DNA of 7,390 nt, from assembly GCA_030536195.1 (NCBI GenBank), contig JAUNQL010000050.1, positions 1-7,390 of the forward strand, written 5' to 3'. Shown here in pieces: positions 1-6,669 of this stretch. Numbering within the stretch: position 1 is the first letter of the stretch; the number at the start of each line of letters is the position of its first letter. A program made the position numbers and the translations under genes. This stretch comes from Clostridia bacterium (GTDB lineage: Bacteria > Bacillota > Clostridia > Oscillospirales > Acutalibacteraceae). The notes beneath the pieces are model-generated. The model was not told the DNA's origin. It made no database searches and saw only the letters and a program-made list of their open reading frames with translations.

Positions 1-101
1 AGTTCAATTTCACTTTATCGGAGTCTCGACCCCAACAATTGACAGAGAACCTTTTTTAAGTGGGAGTTTGATTACAACCTTCGGTCAAGTGCTCTGCAAA
101 G
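1..101. other. Short unassigned region left of the terminator
   Basis: No gene, RNA or promoter can be supported here. A plus-strand frame open from the edge ends at TAA 57-59 and could be the last 18 residues of a convergent gene (ending LTENLF), but it is too short to judge. A small imperfect hairpin, GGAGTCTCGACCCC at 20-33, is present. The remainder shows nothing I recognise. Confidence 0.4.
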
Positions 102-130
102 TAAAAAAAGCCCCAGCGAGGCTGGGGCTT
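102..130 (-). terminator. Intrinsic (Rho-independent) terminator after rpoD
   Basis: Read on the minus strand, AAGCCCCAGC (130-121), a three-base loop CTC and GCTGGGGCTT (117-108) form a perfect ten-pair stem. It is followed directly by T residues down to 103, giving a run of seven when the stem's two terminal T are counted. The stem starts five bases after the rpoD stop codon. In the other direction there is no T run, so the element works for leftward transcription only and closes the dgt-dnaG-rpoD unit. Confidence 0.96.
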
Positions 131-135
131 GTCGC

Positions 136-1233
136 TTAGTCAAGGAAGTCCTTAAGTTTCTTGGAACGTGAAGGATGACGGAGTTTGCGAAGTGCTTTCG
201 CCTCAATCTGACGAATACGCTCACGAGTAACGTTGAACTCCTTACCAACTTCCTCAAGTGTTCTAGGATGACCGTCCTCAAGACCAAATCTGAGAGAAAG
301 AACCTTCTCCTCTCTTGGTGTCAATGTCTTGAGTACTTCAGCAAGCTGTTCCTTCAAAAGGAGCATTGATGCAGCGTCAGCTGGTGCCAATGCGTCATCA
401 TCAGGAATGAAATCACCAAGATGTGAATCTTCCTCTTCACCGATAGGTGTCTCAAGGGATACTGGTTCCTGAGCTACGCGAAGGATTTCACGTACCTTCT
501 CAACAGGCATATCAAGTTCCTTGGCAATTTCCTCTGCCGTTGGATCACGGCCATTCTTGTGAAGAAGGATGGAATTTGTCTTCTTAACCTTGTTGATTGT
601 CTCTACCATATGAACTGGGATACGGATAGTTCTTGCCTGGTCAGCAATAGCACGTGTTATTGCCTGGCGAATCCACCATGTTGCATAAGTTGAGAACTTA
701 AAGCCCTTGGTAAAGTCAAACTTATCAACAGCCTTGATAAGTCCCAGATTTCCTTCCTGGATTAGATCGAGAAAACTCATTCCACGACCAACATATCTCT
801 TGGCAATTGATACAACAAGACGGAGGTTTGATTCAGCAAGCTTTTTCTTAGCTTCCTCATCACCCTCTGAAATACGGATTGCAAGTTCAATCTCCTCCTC
901 TGGAGTAAGGAGTGGAACTCGACCGATTTCCTTTAAGTAAACCTTAACTGGGTCATCCATTGCTGCGTTCTTGTTTGCATTATCAACTGCGCCAAGTTCA
1001 ACAGCCTTTGGCATCTCAAGGTCAAAGTTTAGTGATTCGAGTGCAGCATCACCGAGGTCATCTATGATCTCAATGCTGTTCTGCTCGAGAGTTTCGTAGA
1101 GCTTATCGAGCTCGTCCATATCCATATCGATTTCAACGATTGCTGCATCGATATCGTTAGTTGACAATCTGCCCTGTGCCTTGCCCTTTTCGACAAGGCT
1201 TGTAATGACATTGCTCTTTTTTTCTTCTGCCAT
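136..1233 (-). CDS. rpoD: Housekeeping RNA polymerase sigma factor RpoD/SigA (sigma-70)
   Basis: The protein has 365 residues, similar to B. subtilis SigA (371). It directs core RNA polymerase to the main class of promoters (TTGACA and TATAAT). Regions: acidic 1.1 at about 6-85; 1.2 at about 93-125 (DDPVKVYLKEIGRVPLLT); region 2 with NLRLVVSIAKRYVGRG (136-151), FLDLIQEGNLGLIKAVDKFD (154-173) and the -10 recognition and melting segment FKFSTYATWWIRQAI (178-192); region 3 from about 205 (IPVHMVETINKV) to about 285, including the finger segment DSHLGDFIPDD; and region 4 from about 296, with the -35-binding helix-turn-helix at 325-354 (TLEEVGKEFNVTRERIRQIEAKALRKLRHP). The canonical region 1.1 and complete regions 2 and 4 identify the primary sigma factor rather than an alternative one. 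It is the last gene of the run; its stop is five bases before the terminator hairpin. No separate heat-shock or internal promoter was identified. Confidence 0.98.
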   Translation of the reverse strand: MAEEKKSNVITSLVEKGKAQGRLSTNDIDAAIVEIDMDMDELDKLYETLEQNSIEIIDDLGDAALESLNFDLEMPKAVELGAVDNANKNAAMDDPVKVYLKEIGRVPLLTPEEEIELAIRISEGDEEAKKKLAESNLRLVVSIAKRYVGRGMSFLDLIQEGNLGLIKAVDKFDFTKGFKFSTYATWWIRQAITRAIADQARTIRIPVHMVETINKVKKTNSILLHKNGRDPTAEEIAKELDMPVEKVREILRVAQEPVSLETPIGEEEDSHLGDFIPDDDALAPADAASMLLLKEQLAEVLKTLTPREEKVLSLRFGLEDGHPRTLEEVGKEFNVTRERIRQIEAKALRKLRHPSRSKKLKDFLD

Positions 1234-1236
1234 TTT

Positions 1237-2994
1237 TTACTCTCCTCTTTTATTCTTGAAAAGCTTCAAATATTCTTCATCACTCAAAGTTGCAGGATTT
1301 ACTTGATCAATCTTTTTCTTTTCGTTTTCCTCTTTGAGGACAGTGATGCAATCCTGTACTTCCTTGAATGTGTTTGAAATAAGGTCACTACTGTTCTGTA
1401 GTTTTACAAGGCGACCCATCTCCTCTGGGGAGAATTCGGATGAAAGATAAATAAAGTCAATCGATTGACCGGAACTAATCCTCTCTCGTAGCACCTCATA
1501 CGCGTGCCTGTAAAAATCACTTATAAAGTCGTCCGGTGTCAGTTGCTCCTCTATTTTCTTTAAGAAATCCGGGTTGCTTTGGAGGGAAGCAATAATTACT
1601 TCCTCCGCCTTGTGAGCCCTTATTCCAAGATCTGCTCTTGTGGCGGTTTTGTCCTTGTACTCATCAAAGCCTTTGTTGAGTGCTCCAAAATCGCTCTTGC
1701 GCCTGTTGCGTGAAAGACGCTTTTCAGCGTCAGCAACCTGCGCCACAATAGCATCTCGAGAGACAGATAGTTCCTCAGATAAACGTGAGATATAAACGTC
1801 CTTCTCAATTGCACCCAGTGGTGCGAGTACTGGTACCGCCAGTCGTAAGTACTTTATACGTCCGTCATCAGTTGTGAGGTCCAATCCCTCTCTACAAGTA
1901 AGAAGCTTATATTCAATTTCGTTCATTGCACCTGAAAGAATTGACTTCCAGCGCTCTGGACCAAATTTTTTGATGATTTCATCTGGATCCTTACCCTCAC
2001 TATACTTAAGTGGGTGGATGTTCAGATTGGTTTTAGAAAGCTTATCTATTGCGCTTTGCAAAGCTTTCTGGCCGGCCTCGTCACTGTCGTATGAGAGGTA
2101 GACTTTGGAGCAGTAGTGCGAAATAAGTCTCACCTGGTCATCGGTAAGCGCGGTGCCAAGGCCAGCGACAGCGTTAGTAAAGCCGGCCTGGTGAAGGGCA
2201 ATAACATCCATATAGCCCTCGCAGAGTATCAGGCTGTCCTCGCCAGAGGACTTGGCAAAGTTGAGGGCAAATATATTATTGCCCTTCTTGTAGATAAGCG
2301 TGTCGCTTGTGTTTAAGTACTTTGGCTTGGAGTCATCAAGGACTCTGCCGCCAAAGGCAATGATATTGCCGCGCAAGTCGATAATAGGGGTCATTACCCT
2401 ATTTCTAAAGAAAGGATAAAATCCCTTCTCGCTCTTGCGCACAAGGTCGCCCTCGTAGAGTTCCTGTGCGGAATAGCCTTTGGAACGCATGTAGTTTATG
2501 AATGTGTTCCAATCATTTGGAGCATAGCCGAGGCCGAAGTGCTTGATGGTCTGAGGAGTAAGTCCTCTGCCAAGCCAGTAATTAAGGCCAGCCTCGCCAT
2601 CCTTGCTCGTCATATATTGATAGAAGAAACGCGCTGCTTCCTTGTTCATCTCAAGCATGCGCTTTTTCTTTTTTATCATCGTGTCGTCGTACTGCTCGTT
2701 TGGCATCTGAAGGCCAGCTTTATCGGCAAGCAACTTGACAGCCTCGATGTAGTCGAGGTTTTCAATGTCGCGAATAAAGGTGATGGCGTCGCCGCCCTTG
2801 GTGCAGCCAAAGCAGTAGTAGGACTGGCTCTCTGGATAAACTACGAATGAAGGTGTCTTCTCACTGTGGAATGGGCAAAGACCTTTTGAGAGCCTACCAG
2901 CGCGCTTTAAATCAACGTAATCGCCAATCAAATCCTCGATGTCGATACGGTCACGAAGTTGCTCCAAAAATTGGTCATTAAGCTTTACTGCCAC
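1237..2994 (-). CDS. dnaG: DNA primase DnaG
   Basis: DnaG makes the RNA primers for leading- and lagging-strand DNA synthesis at the replication fork, together with the replicative helicase. With GTG 2994 as start it has 585 residues, a normal length. Domains in order: a CHC2 zinc finger with Cys40, His43, Cys61 and Cys64 (KGLCPFHSEKTPSF, YYCFGCTKGGD); the RNA polymerase core with FRNRVMTPI (196-204) and FGGRVL (214-219); the Toprim part with CEGYMDVIAL (258-267, Glu259) and YDSDEAG (302-308, Asp303 and Asp305), then GKDPDE (334-339); and a helical C-terminal helicase-interaction domain from about 430. All expected metal-binding residues are intact. It follows dgt by 12 bases and ends three bases before rpoD, with the rpoD ribosome site lying in its last codons. 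The alternative start at 3003 would add only three residues. Confidence 0.97.
   Translation of the reverse strand: MAVKLNDQFLEQLRDRIDIEDLIGDYVDLKRAGRLSKGLCPFHSEKTPSFVVYPESQSYYCFGCTKGGDAITFIRDIENLDYIEAVKLLADKAGLQMPNEQYDDTMIKKKKRMLEMNKEAARFFYQYMTSKDGEAGLNYWLGRGLTPQTIKHFGLGYAPNDWNTFINYMRSKGYSAQELYEGDLVRKSEKGFYPFFRNRVMTPIIDLRGNIIAFGGRVLDDSKPKYLNTSDTLIYKKGNNIFALNFAKSSGEDSLILCEGYMDVIALHQAGFTNAVAGLGTALTDDQVRLISHYCSKVYLSYDSDEAGQKALQSAIDKLSKTNLNIHPLKYSEGKDPDEIIKKFGPERWKSILSGAMNEIEYKLLTCREGLDLTTDDGRIKYLRLAVPVLAPLGAIEKDVYISRLSEELSVSRDAIVAQVADAEKRLSRNRRKSDFGALNKGFDEYKDKTATRADLGIRAHKAEEVIIASLQSNPDFLKKIEEQLTPDDFISDFYRHAYEVLRERISSGQSIDFIYLSSEFSPEEMGRLVKLQNSSDLISNTFKEVQDCITVLKEENEKKKIDQVNPATLSDEEYLKLFKNKRGE
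1242..1246 (-). promoter_or_regulatory. Ribosome binding site of rpoD embedded in the last codons of dnaG
   Basis: AGGAG (within AAGAGGAGAG) lies eight bases before the rpoD ATG at 1233. The same bases encode the final residues KRGE of DnaG, and the dnaG stop codon falls inside the spacer. Ribosomes finishing dnaG would uncover or reuse this site, so primase and sigma-factor synthesis are probably coupled. Confidence 0.85.
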
Positions 2995-3000
2995 AGTGTT

Positions 3001-3008
3001 CACCTCCT
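3001..3008 (-). promoter_or_regulatory. Ribosome binding site AGGAGGTG that fixes the dnaG start at 2994
   Basis: AGGAGG (3008-3003) overlaps the stop codon of dgt at its upstream end and is followed eight bases later by GTG at 2994-2992. The longer frame starting at GTG 3003 would use the last base of the ribosome site as the first base of its start codon, leaving no spacer. The 2994 start is therefore strongly preferred. Confidence 0.85.
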
Positions 3009-4005
3009 AGTCAACCCAGAAGCGTGGAATAAAGAGACTGTTGTAAGTTGAAAGAGCGTAGTGGTCGCTCATGCCACTGATGTAGTCGCATGCGGCACGC
3101 TCAATGTTTTCATTAGCTGCCACTGCCCTATACTCGTCAGTCATCTCTTCTGGATGTTCTCTAAAATAGTTGTAGAGTTTCATAACGATGTCCATCGCCT
3201 TGCCTTCCTCACCCTTACAGATAGGGTTGGTATAGACATTCTTGAACATAAACTCATGAATCTCGTTATATGCCTCATAGATATCTGGCGCCATTTTAAT
3301 CTCGTCGCCAGAGTTCTCAATTATTGAAAGTACCATTGTATTGATACGCTGTGCCTTGCGGTATCCAAGGACATCACGAAGGTGCTTTGGAATGTCGTCC
3401 TCCGTTATGATGCCGGCCCGCTCCGCGTCATCAATGTCGTGATTGATGTAAGCGATGTGGTCCGCGTACTTAACTATCCTGCCCTCTAATGTGTCGGCTT
3501 CCTTGCCTGTTGTGTGGCAGATGATGCCGTCCCTTACCTCATAGGTAAGGTTGAGGCCTCGGCCACTCTTCTCGAGGACGTCGACAACGCGAAGGCTCTG
3601 CTCGTAGTGCTTAAAGCCACCTGGGTACACCTCATTGAGGGCACGCTCACCAGCGTGGCCGAATGGTGTGTGTCCAAGGTCATGCGCTAGTGCAATAGCC
3701 TCGGTCAAGTCCTCGTTGAGACGAAGGCTACGCGAGATAGTCCTCGCTATCTGAGACACCTCTAGGGTGTGAGTAAGTCTGGTACGGTAGTGGTCCCCTG
3801 TTGGAGCGAGGAAAACCTGAGTCTTGTGCTTGAGTCTCCTAAATGAGCTTGAATGGATAATCCTATCCCTGTCGCGTTGGTACGCGGTACGGATATCATC
3901 CTCTTCCTCAAAGACCTCCCTGCCCCTAGTGTTTGCAACACGCTGGGCAAGTGGAGAGAGAGTCAAGTCCTCTATTCGCTCTGTCTCTTCTCTAATAGTT
4001 CCCAT
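3007..4005 (-). CDS. dgt: dGTPase-like HD-domain deoxynucleotide triphosphohydrolase
   Basis: The protein has 332 residues and belongs to the short, Gram-positive type of deoxyguanosinetriphosphate triphosphohydrolase-like proteins, which hydrolyse dNTPs to the nucleoside and triphosphate and so adjust dNTP pools. Seen: DIRTAYQRDRDRIIHSSSFRRLKHKTQVF (about 37-65) with the conserved RRLKHKTQVF; the HD metal site formed by His79 (RLTHTLEV), His108-Asp109 (IALAHDLGHTPFGHAGE, 105-120) and Asp182 (KYADHIAYINHD); and a C-terminal helical HD-associated region from about 215 ending in YNSLFIPRF. All metal ligands are present, so it should be active. Start ATG 4005 is preceded by GGGAG only four bases away, a short spacing, but no better in-frame start exists and the N-terminus resembles that of relatives. 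It sits between trhP (8 bases) and dnaG (12 bases), which fits coupling of dNTP supply to replication priming. Confidence 0.93.
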   Translation of the reverse strand: MGTIREETERIEDLTLSPLAQRVANTRGREVFEEEDDIRTAYQRDRDRIIHSSSFRRLKHKTQVFLAPTGDHYRTRLTHTLEVSQIARTISRSLRLNEDLTEAIALAHDLGHTPFGHAGERALNEVYPGGFKHYEQSLRVVDVLEKSGRGLNLTYEVRDGIICHTTGKEADTLEGRIVKYADHIAYINHDIDDAERAGIITEDDIPKHLRDVLGYRKAQRINTMVLSIIENSGDEIKMAPDIYEAYNEIHEFMFKNVYTNPICKGEEGKAMDIVMKLYNYFREHPEEMTDEYRAVAANENIERAACDYISGMSDHYALSTYNSLFIPRFWVD

Positions 4006-4013
4006 AGTTCTCC

Positions 4014-5249
4014 CTAGTCATCTTTTTCCTTGCGAAGGATAGCCCCCGCTTTTATATCCTTGTCGCACTTAATCCTAATTGTTGCCATAGGGTTTGGTGC
4101 AACATCAACACTTTCGCCTTTATCGTTGAGCATCTCGGTAACCTTGATCTTGTATGGCTCTGTCTGTGGTTCTAAAACCTCAAGCTCATCACCAACAAAG
4201 AAACGGTTACGCTGGATAACATCCACATACTCGCCGTCTGAGCCTAGTACATTTGCAATGATATCCCACTCGCGAATATAGATACCGTCATAGTAGACGT
4301 GTGCGTTTTCATTTGGATTGTTGAAATAGAAGCCAGTGCAGTAATCCCTGTAGCTTATCTTACGCATCTCATCAATAATCCACTGGGATGGTTTGAAATC
4401 CATAGATGGATTCCCCAGATACTCATCAATTGCTGCCCTGTATGCGTTAGTTACAGCTGCAGCATAGTAAGCAGATTTCGCACGGCCCTCAATCTTGAAG
4501 CTGTCGACACCGGCAGCGACAAGCTCTGGAATGTGCTCTATCATGCACATATCCTGTGAGTTCAATATATATGTACCATCAGTGTTGTCAGTTATTTCAA
4601 AAAACTGTCCCGGACGTTTCTCCTCAACAAGGTGATACTTCCAGCGACATGGCTGAGCGCAGTCACCCCTATTGGCATCGCGTCCAGTCAAGTAGTTTGA
4701 GAGCATGCAGCGACCTGAGAATGACATGCACATTGCGCCGTGAACAAAACACTCTATCTCCAAATCAGATGGTGTCTTGGCACGGATCTCTGCTATGTCA
4801 TCAAGGCACACCTCTCGCGCCATAACGATACGTTTGGCGCCCATGTCGTGAAGGGCGCAAGCGGTCTCGTAGTTTACGACGCCTGTCTGGGTTGACATGT
4901 GGATGTCAATGCCCGGCGCATACTTTTGCGCCATGCGCATTACGCCAACATCCGCAATGATAAAGGCGTCGACGCCAGCACTTGCTGCCACCTCAAAGAA
5001 GTGAGGCAAACTCTTCACCTCACTGTTGCGTGGCAATGTATTTGCAACAAGATGGACGTTTGTGCCATTTTGATGGCACTTGTCCACTGCCTGTTTTAAT
5101 GTCACATCATCAAAGCTCTCGGTTGCTGCACGCATGTTAAACAGCTGACCGCCGAGATACACGGCGTCAGCACCGTACATCAGTGCAGCATCAAGTCGCT
5201 CCGCGTCCCCCGCTGGAGCGAGAAGCTCTGGGCGTTTACTTGTCATCAT
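4014..5249 (-). CDS. trhP: U32 family protein, TrhP/YegQ-like tRNA hydroxylation protein
   Basis: The protein has 411 residues. The family was named peptidase U32 (collagenase-like), but characterised members YegQ/TrhP and B. subtilis YrrO take part in prephenate-dependent hydroxylation of uridine 34 in tRNA, giving 5-hydroxyuridine. Seen here: the N-terminal ELLAPAGDAERLDAAL (8-23) and GADAVYLGG (26-34) of the TIM-barrel; the family signature ECFVHGAMCMSFSGRCMLS at 166-184; and a C-terminal small beta domain at about 330-405 containing RNRFFVGDELEVLEP (347-361). Cys174, Cys181, Cys197 or Cys201, and Cys235 have the spacing of the iron-sulfur cysteines known from UbiU, so a [4Fe-4S] cluster is likely. 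The C-terminal domain favours TrhP over UbiU/UbiV. Start: the first ATG of a tandem pair, six bases after AGGAG; 5246 is the alternative. It overlaps mltG by 14 bases, and eight bases separate its stop from dgt. True protease activity is unlikely but not excluded. Confidence 0.88.
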   Translation of the reverse strand: MMTSKRPELLAPAGDAERLDAALMYGADAVYLGGQLFNMRAATESFDDVTLKQAVDKCHQNGTNVHLVANTLPRNSEVKSLPHFFEVAASAGVDAFIIADVGVMRMAQKYAPGIDIHMSTQTGVVNYETACALHDMGAKRIVMAREVCLDDIAEIRAKTPSDLEIECFVHGAMCMSFSGRCMLSNYLTGRDANRGDCAQPCRWKYHLVEEKRPGQFFEITDNTDGTYILNSQDMCMIEHIPELVAAGVDSFKIEGRAKSAYYAAAVTNAYRAAIDEYLGNPSMDFKPSQWIIDEMRKISYRDYCTGFYFNNPNENAHVYYDGIYIREWDIIANVLGSDGEYVDVIQRNRFFVGDELEVLEPQTEPYKIKVTEMLNDKGESVDVAPNPMATIRIKCDKDIKAGAILRKEKDD

Positions 5250-6651
5250 CTTCCACTCCTGCTACTGCATTGTACATGAGCTTATTACGTTCAGCCTCTG
5301 TCTTGGCAGCATACATTCTGCCCATTGAGTCATGGCCGAAGAAGTAGTACTCAGTCTCTGCTGGATAGAGTACTGCCCTGATTGCATCGTCGCCTGGGCA
5401 GCAGATAGGACCTGCTGGAAGGCCGATACACTTGTATGTATCATACTTAGCTGAGTAAACGTCAGCCTCACCTGATGTTACGTTTGGCTTGATAAACTTA
5501 GCAACATATACAGTTGTTGCATCGGACTGGAGGCAACGGAATGAGGATGACTTGAGTCGGTTGTTAAATACTGATGCGATAATAGGCATCTGCTCAGCAT
5601 CGCCTGCCTCCTTCTGAATGATGGAAGCAAGTGTGATAACCTCGTCGACTGACATGCCGATTTCCTTGGCACGCTTGTCGTATTCGTCAGTCCATTTCTC
5701 ATCAAAGTTCTCAAGGAGCTTTCTGATAACTGAGCTTGCGCTCTGTCCTACGTAGAACTCGTATGTGTCCGGATACATATAGCCCTCGAGATAGTTATAT
5801 CTTGCAGACTTATTTTCTATAGCATTTACAAAATCAAAGTTGAGTACTGCACTCTCCATGTTCTTGTAGAAGTCACCCTTGGTACATACCTGTGCCTTCT
5901 CAAGTTTGAGCGCAATCTGGTCTATGTTGAGACCCTCTGGGATAGTAACCATTACTGTATCAGCCTTTTGAACCTCTTTGCATGAGAGGAGCATCTTCTC
6001 AAGACCCATTGAAGGTGTAAGTTCAAATGATCCACTGAGGTATGTTGCCTTACCAGATTTACCGTGAAGGTCACCAGTAAGGGACATAAACATCTTACAG
6101 AGATACTTGTGCTTGATGAGGCCCTTCTTCTTAAACTGGTTGATAAGCTGGCCTGTGGTTGCGTTCTCTGAAACAGTTACAGTTACAACTTTTTCGCTGC
6201 TTCGGTTGAAAGCTAAAATATCGTTTACGAAGGACATTGTATAGATAGAGATAAATACAGAAATTGCAACAAGGATGCCGACGTAGATAAGTGCACCCTT
6301 AGTGCCTTTTGTACGTAAGAAGGTCTGAAGGTCTGCTGTGCCCTTGCCACCCTTGGCAGTTGGTCTGCGCTTGCGTGCAGTTGTACCTGTCTTACGCTTA
6401 TTTGGATTTACAGGAGCCTTTGGTTCATAGTTTGCCTGTGGCTCAACTGGGCGCGCAGGTCTCTTAGCGGCGAAGTATACCTCGCCACTGTAATACTCCT
6501 CATTTTCCTTTTTCTGTACTGTCGGTGTACTCTGTACCGGCAGTGGGTCCTCCCTGCTCACAAAGTGAGCCTCCTGAGGTCCCTCTTCCTCACTCGAAGA
6601 CTTAATGTTTGCCATTATGGCTTCGAGTTCTTTGTCTACGTCGTATGCCAT
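5236..6651 (-). CDS. mltG: Endolytic murein transglycosylase MltG (YceG-like)
   Basis: This 471-residue membrane protein cleaves nascent peptidoglycan glycan strands internally and thereby limits strand length during wall synthesis. Layout: a cytoplasmic region of about 117 residues, acidic at first and then rich in Pro, Lys and Arg (basic patch about 85-103); one membrane segment at about 119-141; a LysM-like part at about 155-230; and the catalytic YceG domain at about 235-465. Family landmarks are EGYMYPDTYEF (289-299), LASIIQKEAG (341-350), ASVFNNRL (359-366), LQSDATTVY (374-382) and GLPAGPICCPG (410-420). By alignment with E. coli MltG as I remember it, the catalytic glutamate is E348; the neighbouring E of the common EKE motif is Q346 here. 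The only possible start is ATG 6651, because a stop lies two codons upstream. The N-terminal cytoplasmic extension is absent from E. coli but known in Gram-positive members. Its 3' end overlaps trhP by 14 bases. Confidence 0.95.
   Translation of the reverse strand: MAYDVDKELEAIMANIKSSSEEEGPQEAHFVSREDPLPVQSTPTVQKKENEEYYSGEVYFAAKRPARPVEPQANYEPKAPVNPNKRKTGTTARKRRPTAKGGKGTADLQTFLRTKGTKGALIYVGILVAISVFISIYTMSFVNDILAFNRSSEKVVTVTVSENATTGQLINQFKKKGLIKHKYLCKMFMSLTGDLHGKSGKATYLSGSFELTPSMGLEKMLLSCKEVQKADTVMVTIPEGLNIDQIALKLEKAQVCTKGDFYKNMESAVLNFDFVNAIENKSARYNYLEGYMYPDTYEFYVGQSASSVIRKLLENFDEKWTDEYDKRAKEIGMSVDEVITLASIIQKEAGDAEQMPIIASVFNNRLKSSSFRCLQSDATTVYVAKFIKPNVTSGEADVYSAKYDTYKCIGLPAGPICCPGDDAIRAVLYPAETEYYFFGHDSMGRMYAAKTEAERNKLMYNAVAGVEDDDK
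5256..5260 (-). promoter_or_regulatory. Ribosome binding site of trhP inside the end of mltG
   Basis: AGGAG on the minus strand lies six bases before the first of two tandem ATG codons (5249 and 5246). It falls within the last codons of mltG (…AGVEDDDK), so terminating ribosomes pass directly over it. This suggests translational coupling of the two genes. Confidence 0.75.
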
Positions 6652-6663
6652 CTCTTAATGTGT

Positions 6664-6668
6664 CCTCC
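6664..6668 (-). promoter_or_regulatory. Ribosome binding site of mltG with unusually long spacing
   Basis: GGAGG on the minus strand stands 12 bases before the ATG at 6651, longer than the usual 5-9. An in-frame TAA at 6657-6655, two codons upstream, rules out an earlier start. A weak AAGAG also lies directly against the ATG. Translation of mltG may therefore be less efficient than that of its neighbours; this last point is inference. Confidence 0.6.
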
Positions 6669-6669
6669 A

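Noticed and set aside
1..25. TTCAATT followed by a stem-like stretch, resembling the T arm and 3' end of a tRNA
   Set aside because: The base after the loop is T instead of the invariant C, there is no CCA end at the expected place, and the remainder of any tRNA would be outside the window.
39..67. TTGACA at 39-44 on the plus strand as a -35 element
   Set aside because: No TATAAT-like -10 occurs 16-18 bases downstream (the sequence there is GGGAGT), and no plus-strand gene follows.
2539..2850. 103-residue plus-strand open frame
   Set aside because: It lies wholly antisense to the conserved zinc-finger and core region of dnaG, has no ribosome site of note and is explained as a shadow frame.
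3003..4014. Internal promoter upstream of dnaG within or before dgt
   Set aside because: Only 8 and 12 bases separate the genes here, and I found no paired -35 and -10 elements that I could defend by eye.
5262..5714. Two minus-strand frames of 69 and 78 residues inside mltG
   Set aside because: They are out of frame with the conserved MltG catalytic domain and have no ribosome sites or family features.
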